In this document: in pieces, positions 1-12,400 of the stretch
Numbering within the stretch: the stretch's first letter is position 1
Layout of the letters: each line of letters begins with the position of its first letter
Origin: Saccopteryx bilineata
Lineage: Eukaryota; Chordata; Mammalia; Chiroptera; Emballonuridae
Reading direction: 5' to 3'
DNA: 64,000 bases
NCBI RefSeq assembly: GCF_036850765.1
Contig: NC_089492.1
Span: 171,304,296 to 171,368,295, forward strand
Position numbers and translations under genes: made by a program
The notes under the pieces: model-generated
What the model was told of the DNA's origin: nothing
Seen by the model: the letters and a program-made list of their open reading frames with translations, nothing else
Databases searched by the model: none

Positions 1-165
1 AATAAAACTATATAGGGTTCAGGTATACAATTATATAATATATAATTTGTATATTGCACTGTGTTCACCACCCCAAGTCACATCTTCTTCCATCACCATT
101 TATCCCCCCTCCATCCTCCTCTACCTTCCAACCACATTATAACCCCTTATATCATCCTGTTGAAA
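1..165 (-). mobile_element. L1 3'-end fragment, antisense, cut by window edge
   Basis: The text resembles the reverse complement of an L1 3' UTR: a 'ggtatacaattatataat' stretch, then 'gtgttcaccacc', then a C/T-rich block. Only the 3' part is inside the window. The family match is from memory and the inner edge is approximate. Confidence 0.4.
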
Positions 166-384
166 TTTTGAAGCACTGATGAAGTAGACGAGTGTGAGAA
201 TGAAAAACATAATAAAAATGTTGCTTAGTGAGCACACATTTGAAAGAAAATGATTTAAGTGAATTAACTCCTTAATATATATAGCTTGAGTATGTCAGGC
301 AAAAATGGCCAGATATACTCATTTCAAAACAGAAATAATGTTGACTATGTTGACCATGACCCCAAATAAGACTAATCTTAATTT

Positions 385-447
<63 letters not shown>

Positions 448-1545
448 CTGGCACAGTCCTTAAATGGTCACTATCATGGATTTGTTTTGAGTGTATTTTC
501 ATGCTTACATCAGATGGACCACTCCTGTTTTGATGAAGAGTTCCCTTACTTATATCTGATAATGTCTCATTAGTCCAGGATACTTGGCTCACACTGATTG
601 TGCTTAGCTTTCACATTTTAATTGAGAGTAAATTGTTTTTCATTTTCTAAGTTCTTGGGGCACAGATTTATCTTCATGCATAGACAAATACTTTAAACTA
701 ATAAACTTTGGCCTTTCCAAGGTTTTTAGGAAGTTCTGTAATATTCAGAGATCGACTATGCCAGCTTCTATCCCGCAGATTTTAAAAGTTCATTCTTCTA
801 CAATCTTCTTGAGAAGTAGTTACTGAAAACTTGCAATGTCCATGCTGGTGGTCAGTTGTCACCTTACTCTCCAAATCCGCAAAATCATTTCCTTTCAAAG
901 CCTAGTAGATTAACTCTTCCACATTTCTGCCCCTTGCACTGCCGGACACTGCTTTACCTCAAGCATGGACATGACTAGTCCTTTCATTCCCCAAAGCATA
1001 GCTTTCACTAAGCTATCTATGTGACCACTTTAAAGGCAGTTGGGGAATAATAGAAGTAAATTATAGAGATTGATTATAACTGTTGGGATCTGTCCTCTGG
1101 GCCTAGCCAGGGAAAGATGGGATTCTTTAAGCAACCACTTAAAGCTGACTTCTCTCCTATCCTACCAGATGATTGATAAAAGACTAGCCATTTCCCAAAG
1201 GGGGAATTATCCAGAAACAAAGAGCTTAGAGGTGGCTTTCAAATAGAAACACATGTATATTTCCAAATGTCTGCCCTGTTTTGTGTAAAATTACACTGCA
1301 CACCTGATGCCAACACTTCAATACATTTTGTGCTGCACTAAGTTCTGTGTAGTTTCTTTTCACAATTTTCCTCCAGGGTGAAGTTAAAAAAGAAGTTCAA
1401 GTCACCAGAATTTTTATTTCAATTCTTTCACATAATTCTCCAGAACAGGGAGTTTTTAAATATAAATTTTTTCTTCAGTTTCTATTGGTGTCACTTTCTT
1501 ACAGTTGGTTGACTGCCAGGTTGCTCTGCTCCATATTGTCAGTCT
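166..1545. other. Unique AT-rich DNA, no gene seen
   Basis: No coding region or recognisable repeat is seen apart from the TG/TA microsatellite listed separately. The short ORFs here are translations of that microsatellite. Confidence 0.5.
388..448. repeat. (TG)n-(TA)n compound microsatellite
   Basis: About 20 TG units run directly into about 10 TA units. The two alternating purine-pyrimidine tracts are uninterrupted, so the locus is probably polymorphic in length. Confidence 0.95.
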
Positions 1546-1561
1546 AAAAGTGTTGTTTGAG

Positions 1562-1746
1562 GGCCCTGGTCAGGTAGTTCAATTGGTTAAAGCATCGTCC
1601 TGATATGCCAAGGTTGTGGGTTCAATCCACAGTCAGGGCACATCGAAGAATCAATCTATGAATGCATAAATAAGTGGAACAACAAACTGATGTTACTCTC
1701 TCTCTCCCTTCATCTCTCTCTATGATCAATAAAGAAAAAACAATTA
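1562..1746 (+). mobile_element. tRNA-derived SINE, type D
   Basis: The head reads 'ccctggtcaggtagttcaat' and a B-box-like 'gggttcaatcc' follows, as in tRNA-derived Pol III SINEs. The body ('gaatcaatctatgaatgcat') and a TC-rich then A-rich tail complete it. The target site 'aaaagtgttgtttgag' (1546-1561) is repeated with one or two changes at 2134-2149, beyond a second SINE that landed in its tail. The substitutions mark it as older than that second SINE. Confidence 0.8.
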
Positions 1747-2130
1747 GGCCCTGACTGGTTGGCTCAGCGGTAGAGCATCGGCCTGGTGTTCAGGAGTCCT
1801 GGGTTCGATTCCCGGCCAGGGCACACAGGAGAAGCACCCATCTGCTTCTTCACCCCTCCCCTCTCTTTCCTCTCTGTCTCTCTCTTCCCCTCCCCCGAGG
1901 CTCCATTGGAGCAAAGATGGCCAGGGCGCTGAGGATGGCTCTGTGGCCTCTGCCTCAGACACTAGAATGACTCTGGATACAACAGAGTTATGCCCCAGAG
2001 GGGCAGAGCGTCACCCCCTGGTGGGCATGCCGGGTGGATCCCGGTCGGGCGCATGCAGGAGTCTGTCTGACTGCCTCCCCATTTCCAGCTTCGGAAAAAT
2101 GAAAAAAAACAAAACAAAAACAAAACAAAC
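1747..2130 (+). mobile_element. tRNA-derived SINE, type A (near full length)
   Basis: It has a tRNA-like head with A box 'tggctcagcggtagagc' and B box 'gggttcgattccc', then the 'ctccattggagcaaagatgg' block and the 'tggatcccggtcgggcgcat' block, and ends in an A/C-rich tail. It is inserted in the A-rich end of the type D SINE; 'acaatta' flanks both sides. Type A copies in this window are about 360-400 bp. Confidence 0.9.
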
Positions 2131-2149
2131 AATTAAAGTGTTGCTTGAG

Positions 2150-3060
2150 GTCAGTTTTATACCAATAGGAAGTCTGTCCTTACCTGTGCCCATTCTCGTT
2201 TCTCACTGTCCAAAGATTTCAATCCATATCTCTAGGAATAAAGAAAGTTTATTTAAGGAAAGTCAAAAGTTATTAGGAAAACCATAAGCAGTGAAATGTC
2301 ATATGTTTAAACATAACCATTGAAAATACATGTATTGTTGCCTACACAATTTAATGTTTCAATAAAAGGCAAGGAAGATATTTTAATATCATTATACTTT
2401 ACTGGTGAAAAAAAAAAACCCAATTCCCTGAATTGTTGCATAATATTTTGTGTAAAATGGGGAAATTTATCAGAAAAGTACTACAGTAATTTGGAGTCCA
2501 CATACTCATAGATTCTTCAAATTCTAATTTATCCTTTCCTGATAGTCAGCAAGATCCTAATGCTTTTCTTGACTACTCAAAGAAGTGATTTCTTTTCAGT
2601 AAATTAAATCAATTTCTATTTGTTCTTGGACTAGGAAATTTTATTTTCTTTTGTCTTTATTCAATTTTCAATTCATTCTTCCCAGAGCATAAATCAATGT
2701 CTTCCTTTATTTCATGGCAGGTATTCTCATTTCTTTTGTATTATAGTAGAGCCAGAAAATATTAAACATCATCCCAAGCTTTGAATCTTTAGTGGTACAA
2801 AATAATCAATATCAGGGAATTTCTAACTCTGTGGAAATACCCAAAGCTTAATATTCAAGGAGATGAATATTTTAGGAGCAACAATTAGAAATCCTTGTTT
2901 AGTTTTACCATTTCAGCACAATATCATTGAGTCAATATAACATAAAGTGAAAAGAAAATAATTACTCATGTTTTAACTGTCAGAGAACTTAGGTAATAGT
3001 GATGATTTTATTAAGATTCTAGTCTTCTTTTCTTGCACATGTACCTATCTTGGTTGAGAT
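2150..3060. other. Unique AT-rich DNA, no feature recognised
   Basis: No gene or recognisable repeat; only short chance ORFs. Confidence 0.5.
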
Positions 3061-3069
3061 TTAGAATTG

Positions 3070-3432
3070 GCACTGTATTGATTTTTAGGGGTGCCATAGC
3101 AAAGCATCAGACTAGGTGGCTTAAACAACAGAATCTCGTTTTCTCAGAGTGGCTAGATTTAAGATCAAAGTGTAGGCAGGGTTCGTTTCTTTGGAAGCCT
3201 CTTTCCTTGGCTTATAACTGGCCATTTTTTCCTTCCTGTGTCTTTACATGGTCAACCCTCAGTACATATGACCTAATTTGTTCTTATGAGGACAATTATT
3301 GAATTAGAGACTTCATTTTACTTAATTACAACTTTAAATATTTTATCTCCAAATATAGTCATATTCTGAGATACCAGGGGTGCAGACTTTAATATGAATT
3401 TGGGAGGGGACACATTTCAGCCCATAATGAGT
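3070..3432 (-). mobile_element. MLT1-type MaLR LTR, antisense
   Basis: Read on the minus strand, it begins near 'cattatgggctgaaatgtgt', continues through 'tatttggagataaaatattt' and ends with 'ttgtttaagccacctagtc' and 'gctatggcaccc'. That order is the classical MLT1 (ERVL-MaLR) LTR layout. It is an ancient non-coding LTR without internal retroviral sequence. Confidence 0.75.
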
Positions 3433-3771
3433 ACAATCATCCTGAGAGAGCATTCTATGGGGTCTGGCCCATATCATAACATTTTTTCCAAGAAACCAAA
3501 TACTGAGGTGAAATTCAGATGCATCTTTTGGATCTTCCCTGATGAAAAGTTAATGTTTAGAAAATAGGCATGCATACTTGTAACCATATATACGAAACAC
3601 TGGTGAATAAGAGCAAACTTTAGTTTTAAGCTTCTCTGCTTACTTTATATCAAATGGTTGAATTCTCTTTCCATTCCCCTACTTTCTCACACTCTCACAC
3701 TTCCATGTCAACCTCTAGAACTGTTTGCATGAGCATTATGAACATTAAGTCTTGAAGTTTGTTTTATTATT
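3433..3771. other. Unique DNA, no feature recognised
   Basis: Nothing identified here. Confidence 0.4.
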
Positions 3772-3785
3772 AAAAGAGTGATATA

Positions 3786-3910
3786 CCACCTGACCTGTGG
3801 TGGTGCAGTGGATCAAGTGTCAGCCTGGAATGTTGAGGTCACTGGATCAAAAAAAACCGGCACTTGCCTGGTCAAGGAACAAATGGGAATTGATGCTTCC
3901 TGCTCCTCCC

Positions 3911-3948
<38 letters not shown>

Positions 3949-4008
3949 TTTCTTTCTAAAAAAAGAAATAAATAAAATCTGAGAAAAAAAATACTAAAAA
4001 AATAAAAT
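3786..4008 (+). mobile_element. tRNA-derived SINE, type B
   Basis: The head 'cctgacctgtggtggtgcag' is followed by 'cttgcctggtcaaggaac', 'gatgcttcctgctcctcccc', a pure (TC)n run and an A-rich tail. The TSD is 'aaaagagtgatata' (3772-3785) and 'aaaagagagatata' (4009-4022), one mismatch. Confidence 0.9.
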
Positions 4009-4022
4009 AAAAGAGAGATATA

Positions 4023-4714
4023 TTTTGGCCAAGTTATACAATAGCCCATCAATTCAATTCTATGTATTATGTTATCATTCTTTAATTTATAATTTATTTC
4101 TCATGATGCATAAATTTTTATCCTTTTAAAAATGTATTTTCTGGTGTAAAAATAATAAATTGAAAAGAACAAAATTTCTTGAAAATTATTACTTGGCATC
4201 TAACAACAGAGTTCATGGTTAAATAAAATTTTAAAATCAGATTTTATTTAATTAGTTGATATGTTTAGATAGTACTAGAAAAAACTAGTGTAATGATTTC
4301 ATGTCAGAGCCTTATGTGTGTGGGTATTATGAAGTCCCAGATTTAATCTAGGTTATGAGGAGTAGTGATGAGAGGGACCAAGAGCTAAGATATTTAGATA
4401 AAAACTTCAGTACTTTGAAAGACACTTTAAAATCCTCTGAAATAAATTTGTAATTTCAGCTTTTAAATGAGACCCTTAGAGGAATAGCACTAAAGCACTT
4501 TTAATGTAGTGAAATCAGTGCAAAGTATAACAATAAAGTTAATAATTTCTAAACCCCATTGTATATAGTTGTGAAGTATATTACATCTTTATATAACAGC
4601 AAATATCCACATGTTTATGAAAATCCAAAAAGCAATACATTTTTAATATTTAATTGTTACTCAAGCTTATGAGGTGCTTTTTGATATTTAACATTATACA
4701 AAAATATAGATGAG
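4023..4714. other. Unique AT-rich DNA, no feature recognised
   Basis: No gene or repeat identified. Confidence 0.45.
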
Positions 4715-5050
4715 CCTGACTAGGCGGTGGTGCAGTGAATAGAGCATTGGAATAGTAGGATGCGGAGGAACCAGGTTCAAAACCAGCTTGAACATGGGCT
4801 CAGCAGTTTGAGTGCAGTGTCGCTGGCTTGAGTGTGGAATCACAGACATGAACGCAAGGTCGCTGGCTTGAGCCCAAGGTCACTGGCTTGAGCATGGTGT
4901 CACTCGGTCTGCTGTGACCCCCTGGTCAAGGCACATATGAGAAAGCAGTCAATGAACAACTGAGGTGTTGCAATGAAGAATTGATGCTTCTCATCTCTCT
5001 CCCTAACTTTCTGTTTGTCCCTTTCTGTCCCTCTCTCTGTCACAAAAAAG
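4715..5050 (+). mobile_element. tRNA-derived SINE, type C (internally repeated)
   Basis: The head 'cctgactaggcggtggtgca' resembles type B. The middle is an array of roughly 20-bp units of the form 'aaggtcgctggcttgagc' (about 4788-4905). It then rejoins the type B plan with 'cctggtcaaggcacatatga' and a TC-rich tail ending CACAAAAAAG. No clear TSD is visible, which suggests age. Confidence 0.85.
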
Positions 5051-5968
5051 TTTTTCAATTAGCAATTCCAGCTACCTTCTAAACTCCTTAGTTTATTTCT
5101 CCAGTTGCCCTTGATTTTCTTTGTGCTTGTTTTTTGTTTACCTTTTAGATACTTATAATGGAGAGAAACACAAACTAAGGTCTAAGAAAATCTCCAAGGT
5201 ATTAGATTCTATGATTTGACCAAATCATGAAAGCCAAGGACAATTATGACTTTATTCATCTTAATCACTAAGAATACTTTTATATAGTTATTGATATTAA
5301 AAAATACAGCAATAAAAATTCTTCTTATAAAACATGCTAGCTACTAAGATGCCAAGGTATTTTTAAAAAAAATTTAGTATAACTCATTTAGATTAAGGAC
5401 AGTATCAAACTCTAAAGAATAGAAAGTAAATACAACAAACAACTGGTTCTGAGCTTTCACAGCTCAATTATTATATCTGCTTGAATGAAATAAACATGTC
5501 AGATCAAGACATTTGTTTTCTCCCAATTTATGTAGATGAGTACCTGACAAAAAGTTTTACTATGCAGCTACAAATATTTTATTTTTAAGGCTTTTGAAAG
5601 TGTAATTTTTAATATTATGTTAAAATAATATATATATACAGATACATATCTTTAAAAGGCATATATATACAGATATATCCTCAAGTATGCACTTAATTTA
5701 CATATATATTTACATATATGTATAAAATATATCTATACACATGTGAGTATATATCTGGACATATTTAATATAAATGAATAAGGTATGCATACATGCACAT
5801 AAGTATATATCTGGACATGTATAATAAACATTGATATAATAAATGTATATAATTATGTAATGTATATAACATTGATATAATAAATGTATATTATATAAAT
5901 TTGTATATATAAATATAGATTTATTCATACTCTTTAGTAATATATAGTTTTGACACATGTAACAAACC
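5051..5968. other. AT-rich unique DNA with TATA-rich stretch
   Basis: No gene. Around 5620-5930 the sequence is an imperfect mixture of TA, TATG and ATAC motifs ('atatatatacagatacatat' style), a degenerate low-complexity region. The long minus-strand ORF that crosses it is mostly SINE translation. Confidence 0.6.
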
Positions 5969-5984
5969 ACAAATGATAGATCTT

Positions 5985-6383
5985 TTTTTTTTTTCTTTCC
6001 ATTTTTCTGAAGCTGGAAACAGGGAGAGAGAGTCAGACAGACTCCCGCATGCGCCCGACCGGGATCCACCCAGCACGCCCACCAGGGGCGACGCTCTGCC
6101 CACCAGAGGGCGATGCTGTGCCCATCCTGGGCGTCGCCATGTTGCGACCAGAGCCACTCTAGCGCCTGGGGCAGAGGCCACAGAGCCATCCCCAGCGCCC
6201 GGGCCATCTTTGCTCCAATGGAGCCTTGGCTGTGGGAGGGGAAGAGAGAGACAGAGAGGGAAAGCGTGGCGGAGGGGTGGAGAAGCAAATGGGCGCTTCT
6301 CCTGTGTGCCCTGGCCGGGAATCGAACCCGGGTCCTCCGCACGCTAGGCCGATGCTCTACCGCTGAGCCAACCGGCCAGGGCT
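5985..6383 (-). mobile_element. tRNA-derived SINE, type A, full length, antisense
   Basis: The poly-T end at 5985 and the tRNA-like head ending 'ccggccagggc' at 6382 show minus orientation. The perfect 16-bp TSD 'acaaatgatagatctt' lies at 5969-5984 and 6384-6399. CpG-containing blocks are largely intact, so the insertion is recent. Confidence 0.95.
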
Positions 6384-6399
6384 ACAAATGATAGATCTT

Positions 6400-7944
6400 A
6401 TGTACAAAATGTAAAGAATTATATAGTTTCTCATTTTAAATGGCCTATTAAAAGAAGTACAGCATTTACCGAGAGAACATATTTTCTATAACAGTAACAA
6501 GAATATTATAGTATACATATTAGATTCATATAATATATGCCTTTTTAACTTTAATTTAAACAGATGGGCATAAAATTTTATAAAATGACAGATAATATGT
6601 ATTTTTTTTCCTTAAAATCTTTTTGATAAAAAAAAATAAAACAAAAATAAAACCTTGCATGATGAACAAAATAAAGCAAGTACAAAAATAAAGCAAGTAA
6701 AGAAGAAATGTTTTTTATCTTTTAAAAAAGTAGATGAAGCTGATGTCAGTTATTTTGGTAATTTTTAGTATAAATAAGACTCACTGATGTCTAATATTAT
6801 TTTTTGGGGGGGCTTTCTCACAAAAAAGATTTAAAATACAGAGTAGTATGTAATTATTGAACATAATGTACATGGTTTTTATCAAGATACTGGAAAAAAC
6901 AAAACTTTAAGAGAAAATCAAACAATTATTTAATATACAATAACAGTTTTATTTAAATATAAACTGCAATTTAACAAATGAGCTGTAAGTTTACTAGAAG
7001 ATACATGTATTGGGTTTTCTTTTATAACTAATATTAATAAATGGTATTTTTTATTTTATCTTCATGTCACATTAGGGAAGCACAATTCAGTTTAAGAATA
7101 TAATTTTAAAATAATAAAATTATTGATTTTTTTAACAATATGAGAAGAAACATACAGATCATGACAATATCTAGTTCCTTTTCTCCTCTCTTCTGTTTCC
7201 CTTACAAACTACATCTACCTTGGGATTTTTACTATCAACCATCTAGTTATTGACTAGAATTGCACACCACTTTTCAGGACCACCTTGAAAAGTGAAATTT
7301 ATACCCTTCTCTTCTGCCTTTCTTAAAAGTATTTGCCCTGTAAGCAAATGACTGTCTTTCTACCTCTTCTTCTCTACTCAATACAGGCTTGAGAAATGGG
7401 AAGGAGGGTATATGGCCTACAGACAGGAAGAGCCATGGGGCATAATAATGTAGCCCAGAAAGAGTAATCCAGGGAAAATATCTGCCTTTGGTGAAGGTGT
7501 CTTTACCTTTTAAACAGAACAAGAACAAACCCGGTTGGATATCTCTTGAGAACCTGACTCAAGAAATTTTTTAGTGACAACACCACCTCTCTTCAGATAA
7601 CCAAACTGATTATGGAGAAGAAACAAATTCATCCTTAATTTCTTTACTATGACATATCTTCAATGTCCAGGCAACAGTTTGACTTACTGACCTGGTTGAT
7701 TTATTTTCAGGAAACTTGTCAAAGTTGAAGCATGAATGACAGGTCACATTTCAGAGTGAAGTTTTTTTGTTTTTGTTTTTTAAATCTGATGAACAACCCT
7801 GAATATCTTTTTACTACAACTGTATTAGCCATCTCAGATAAGAAATAACTATGATTTTATTCTATGTCTCCAAAATTAAATGGATTATGGCCTGGGCATA
7901 ATGTCTTTGCTGTAACTGTTCATGGTTTTCTAAAACTCTTTGTT
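6400..7944. other. Unique AT-rich DNA, no feature recognised
   Basis: No gene, exon-like conservation signal or recognisable repeat. Confidence 0.45.
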
Positions 7945-7960
7945 TATATTGACAATTATT

Positions 7961-8160
7961 TATTTATTTTTATTTATTCATTTTAGAGAGGAGAGGGAGA
8001 GACAGAGAGAGAGGGAGAGACAGAGAGAGAGAGAAGGGGGGGAGGAGCTGGAAGCATCAACTCCCATATGTGCCTTGACCAGGCAAGCCCAGGGTTTCGA
8101 ACCGGAGACCTCAGCATTTCCAGGTCGACGCTTTATCCACTGCGCCACCACAGGTCAGGC
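7961..8160 (-). mobile_element. tRNA-derived SINE, type B, antisense
   Basis: It starts with a T/A-rich tail and a GAGA-rich run and ends with the head complement 'ctgcgccaccacaggtcagg'. The TSD 'tatattgacaattatt' (7945-7960) recurs as 'tatattgacaataatt' (8161-8176), one mismatch. Confidence 0.93.
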
Positions 8161-8176
8161 TATATTGACAATAATT

Positions 8177-9406
8177 AGGGATTATTTAAATGATTAATTA
8201 TTATGTTACTGAATTATATTTGAAAATGTCAGTTCATAGTTTAAAAACATCCCATCATTTTGGTCAATCATTTAAAAGGTATTGGACATTTCAGCTGTCC
8301 AAATACACAATAACAAGATTGTGCAACAACCAAACTTGAAATTACATTGCAGATTGCATATTAACATGAGGAATCATTTATTGATAACTTGATATTTGAA
8401 TTCAAACTGATGGTTAAAATTAACATGTTAACAGTTTCAAATTTTAATACTGTTTCCTTTTAAGGAGAATCAAGAGGGCAATACAATGAGATTTGTTTTA
8501 AAATAAAGGGGAAAAAAGTATCCTACAATTTCATTAACCTCTGAATATGAGTGAATGGATGGTCCTTTTCAACCAGATACACATACATTTTCCCGAGCTA
8601 TTTATTTGTAAGATAGTAGAGAATGGGATTGATGTAATTCAGAATTTGGCTTTTTTGGCAAGCAGTGATAATCATATGTCATTCATAATTGGTTAAGAAT
8701 CTTCTGTACTTAGAATGAATATTTGCCACAGCTTAAAGAGAGACATGAGCATTGCTCATAATTTTATTCCATCAATTTTGCATTCCATTCCTTTTTCACC
8801 TCCTTATGTCACTCACTGTCCCAAGTCATAGCTGAATTTTTAGTAGCTCTTTAGTTTGGTCCAATTAATTTAATATCAGAAAAATATGAAGAATGTTTAT
8901 TCAAAAATGGATGGGGATAAAGAAGAAACAAAAAAAAAACTTGATCTGATAATATAACAAATATTATCTCTTTTTAATTAAAAGCAAATATTGAGTGGAA
9001 AAATAAGAAATAACATATTATGGCTGAAGGTGATACTTAGATATAATATTCTGATTTAATTTTACCCCCCTCTTTTTTTTAAAACTAAAAAAATTATTCC
9101 AATCAGTATATAGGGAGACAAAAAACAAAAGAAACAAACAAACAAAAAAAACCCCCAAAAGATAAAGAAACAGGTCTGCTTAGATTTTAGATACTGTCTA
9201 AATTTCTGGAGTGGTAAAGATGGTTCTCAGCCAAGTGAGTAGTTGAAAAGGTTATTGAAAAAAGATATATTTCAAACATAATGTATAACATAATATTGGA
9301 AGGATGTAACATTCAGGACTACATTTAATGAAAGTGGGACTTCCTTGTTATACTATATTCTGGAAAGAGAACCAGGAGTAGATTATTAAGTACTGTTTCA
9401 TATTTC
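8177..9406. other. Unique AT-rich DNA, no feature recognised
   Basis: No gene or repeat identified. Confidence 0.45.
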
Positions 9407-9419
9407 AATAAAAATTTGA

Positions 9420-12400
9420 AGAGATGATGTAAGAGTAATGGCATGGTAGGAAGCGATACCGATAAATCTTCCCCAAAACTCAACAAGATCTTCAACCAGA
9501 AACACAAAAAAACCTATCCTTGGAGCCTCCAGATGTTTTGCAATACACCCGAAGGTATGGTCCAGCGAAAAATTGGCTAAATATATAATCAAACCCCGAA
9601 GGAAATAGGGAGTAAGAAATGCTCTGCCTTCCTCACTAACCTAAACAGGGCTGCTTTCACTGGAAACAGAGAATATAGAAACTAAAGCGGGCAAAGGGGG
9701 TGAATAGTTCCAGGCCGCGGCACAAACGGCCAAACCAGGCTGTGGCACAGAGATCCAAATCGTGGAAAAACTGTGCCTGTGGCAACCCAGTCAATACAAG
9801 CTAACACTCACACCAAATCCAGACAAAGAAAGACAAGGGGGGCAGCCATTTTCCCCATCTTCTGGTCGGCGTGCGCAGATAGTGGGCGAGAGATTCCTTC
9901 AAAAGCCCCGGGAGTGGGCGCCCGTGTTATCCCACAGAGAGGCAGAGTCAGAGGCCTTTGTGTGGGCTGAAAGCAGAATCTCCAGGCCACCCCAGCACTC
10001 TGAAAAAGCCGTGCACGGGGAGGGAGCGAGAGCCAATTCCAACACTGGAACTTTTCCGTGCTGGCGAGGGTTTCACTCAAAGTGTGAGGTGGCCGGCCTG
10101 ATATCCTGGTCTGCGCGCATGGAGAGTGGGCAAGAGATTTCTCCGAGTGCCTCAGGGGTGGGAGCCCAGGTTATCCCACAGAGGGGCAGAGTCAGGGGCC
10201 TTTGTGTGGCCTGAAAGCAGAATCTTGGGCCACCCCAGCCTTCTGAAATAGCTGCTCATGGGGAGGGAGCAAGAGCTAATTCTAATGCTGGAACTTTTCA
10301 GTGCGGATGGGGGTTTCACTCAGAGGGTGAGGCGCCCTGCCTGATATCCTGGTCTGCACACAGATAGTGAGCGAGAGTTTCCTCCAAGAGCCCCGGGAGT
10401 GGGTGCCCGCCCGTGTTACCGGACAGAGTGGCAGAGCCAGAGGTCTTTGAGTGGGCGGAAAGCCCACCTGATTATGCTAGCATCTCTGACTGACTGAGTC
10501 TTATCCAGAGCCCTGTACTGAGTGGGAATAGAGCGGGGAGTTGCCAGCTCTTTGAGCCTCTTACTATCCAGGCAGAGGCAGCAGCAACCCCATACCTGGA
10601 TTATCAGGCTACTAATTGAAGAAGGAAAAACTAGGAGAGAGGCTCCAGGAACACGGACTCTCTCACTGTCAGAGCCTATAAATGCTAATGAGCCTCGACT
10701 GCCAACGAGACTGAAGCACAATACATGACATCGCCATAGAGACTTATCAACTGCAAACCTCTACCTGAGCATGCCAAAGGGGCAGAACCCGGTACAGAGT
10801 CACCGACCAGGAAGAGGGAGAGAAAAGAAAAACCAAGAAGATAACCTCTCAAAATCAAGAATAATCTGCAGACTTTATAACCTATCCCATTTTATTATAT
10901 TTGTTAGTTTGTTTCTCCTATCTTCATTCTTGATTTTTTTTTCCTCCTCCAATTTGGTCGTTTAACTCTCTGCGGGTCTTACTCTCTCCTCTCCTTGAAC
11001 TACACTACCCATAAGTGTTACATCTCCCATTATCTTTTCTTTCCTCTTCCTTTCTCTCTATGAGGGTTGCACTCCAAAACCCTTAACACACACTCTCTCT
11101 CTCTCTCTCCTCTTTTTTCTTTTTTCTTCTTTTAGTGGTACCCTCTTTTTTTTCTCTCTCTCTTTCTTTTCTCCCTCTATATTAGTTTCTTCCTTTTTCC
11201 TTTACGTCTCCTCTCATTCAAACCTCAATAACGAACAAATTATCTTATCTGGGACTCAAACTTATGTTTGTGGCATTTTGAGGGTTTTTTACTTCATCTT
11301 TTTAACTCACTAGCAGTGCTCCCATCCCTGGCTCTCCATTTTATCTAGTTCTTGTTCCACTAAATACAATAGTAATTTTTTAATTTGTTCCCCCATTTTC
11401 CTGTTTCCCTCTTATTCCTCTCATCATAACTCTTAGTCAACCAACACCTAAAAGCAAATCATTTTATTCTTGACCCAAATTTTTTCCTTATTTGCTTTTT
11501 GTGGGTCCATACCCCCCTTTTTTTCCTTTTATTCTTTTCTTTTCTTTTTCTTTTTTCCCTTTATTACTTCTCCCTAATTCAGGCCCTTCATTACAGGCAT
11601 TGTTTGTTCCATTTAGTACAATATAATTCACAGTTCACCACAAGATTTTCTCAAGAAAGAGGGGAGAGGAGAGGAGAAAAGGAGGAGGGAATAATTTATT
11701 TTTTTAATTTTTATTTTATTTTTCTTTATTTAATTATTAATTTAAAAAAAACAACTCTGATTTTTTAGTTTTTTAACTTTTTATTCTTAATTAAATCTCA
11801 TTAACACTATCAATAAAACCACCCTCAGATGTCATTAAGGAAGAGAAAATCGAATATCATGGATACAAAAGAAAGAGAGGTAACACAGATAGATGAGGAA
11901 AAATCTATGGAGAAAAAATTTAATATATTGGAAACCTTGGAGTTAAACAACAGAGAATTTAAAATAGAAATCCTAAAAATACTCAGAGATATACAAGAAA
12001 ACACAGAAAGGCAATTTAGAGAGCTCAGAAAACAACTTAATGAACACAAAGAATATATTTCCAAGGAAATTGAAACTATAAAAACAAATCAAACAGAGAT
12101 GAAAAACTCAATTCACAAGCTGAAAAATGAGGTAACTAGCTTAGCTAATAGAACAGGCCAGATAGAAGGTAGGATTAGTGAAATAGAAGACAAGCAACTT
12201 GAGGCACAACAGAGAGAAGAAGAAAGAGTCTCAAAAATTTTAAAAAAATGAGATAGCCCTACAAGAATTATCTGACTCCATCAAAAAGAATAACATAAGA
12301 ATAATAGGTATATCAGAGGGAGAAGAGAGAGAAAATGGAATGGAGAACATTCTCAAATAAATAATAGATGAGAACTTCCCAAGCCTGTGGAAAGAACTAA

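Noticed and set aside
388..592. Small ORFs on both strands over the TG/TA tract
   Set aside because: They are microsatellite translations (Cys/Val, Tyr/Ile and Thr/His repeats).
4788..4905. CRISPR-like array of short repeats
   Set aside because: The units are contiguous, imperfect and part of a eukaryotic SINE family with another copy at 41.2 kb; no spacers and no cas genes.
5710..6342. 210-codon minus ORF
   Set aside because: It is a translation of an antisense type A SINE plus adjoining TATA-rich DNA.
9762..10214. 150-codon ORF near 9.8-10.2 kb
   Set aside because: It lies in the repeated 5' UTR monomers of an L1; the peptide itself repeats with the monomer and has no known domain.
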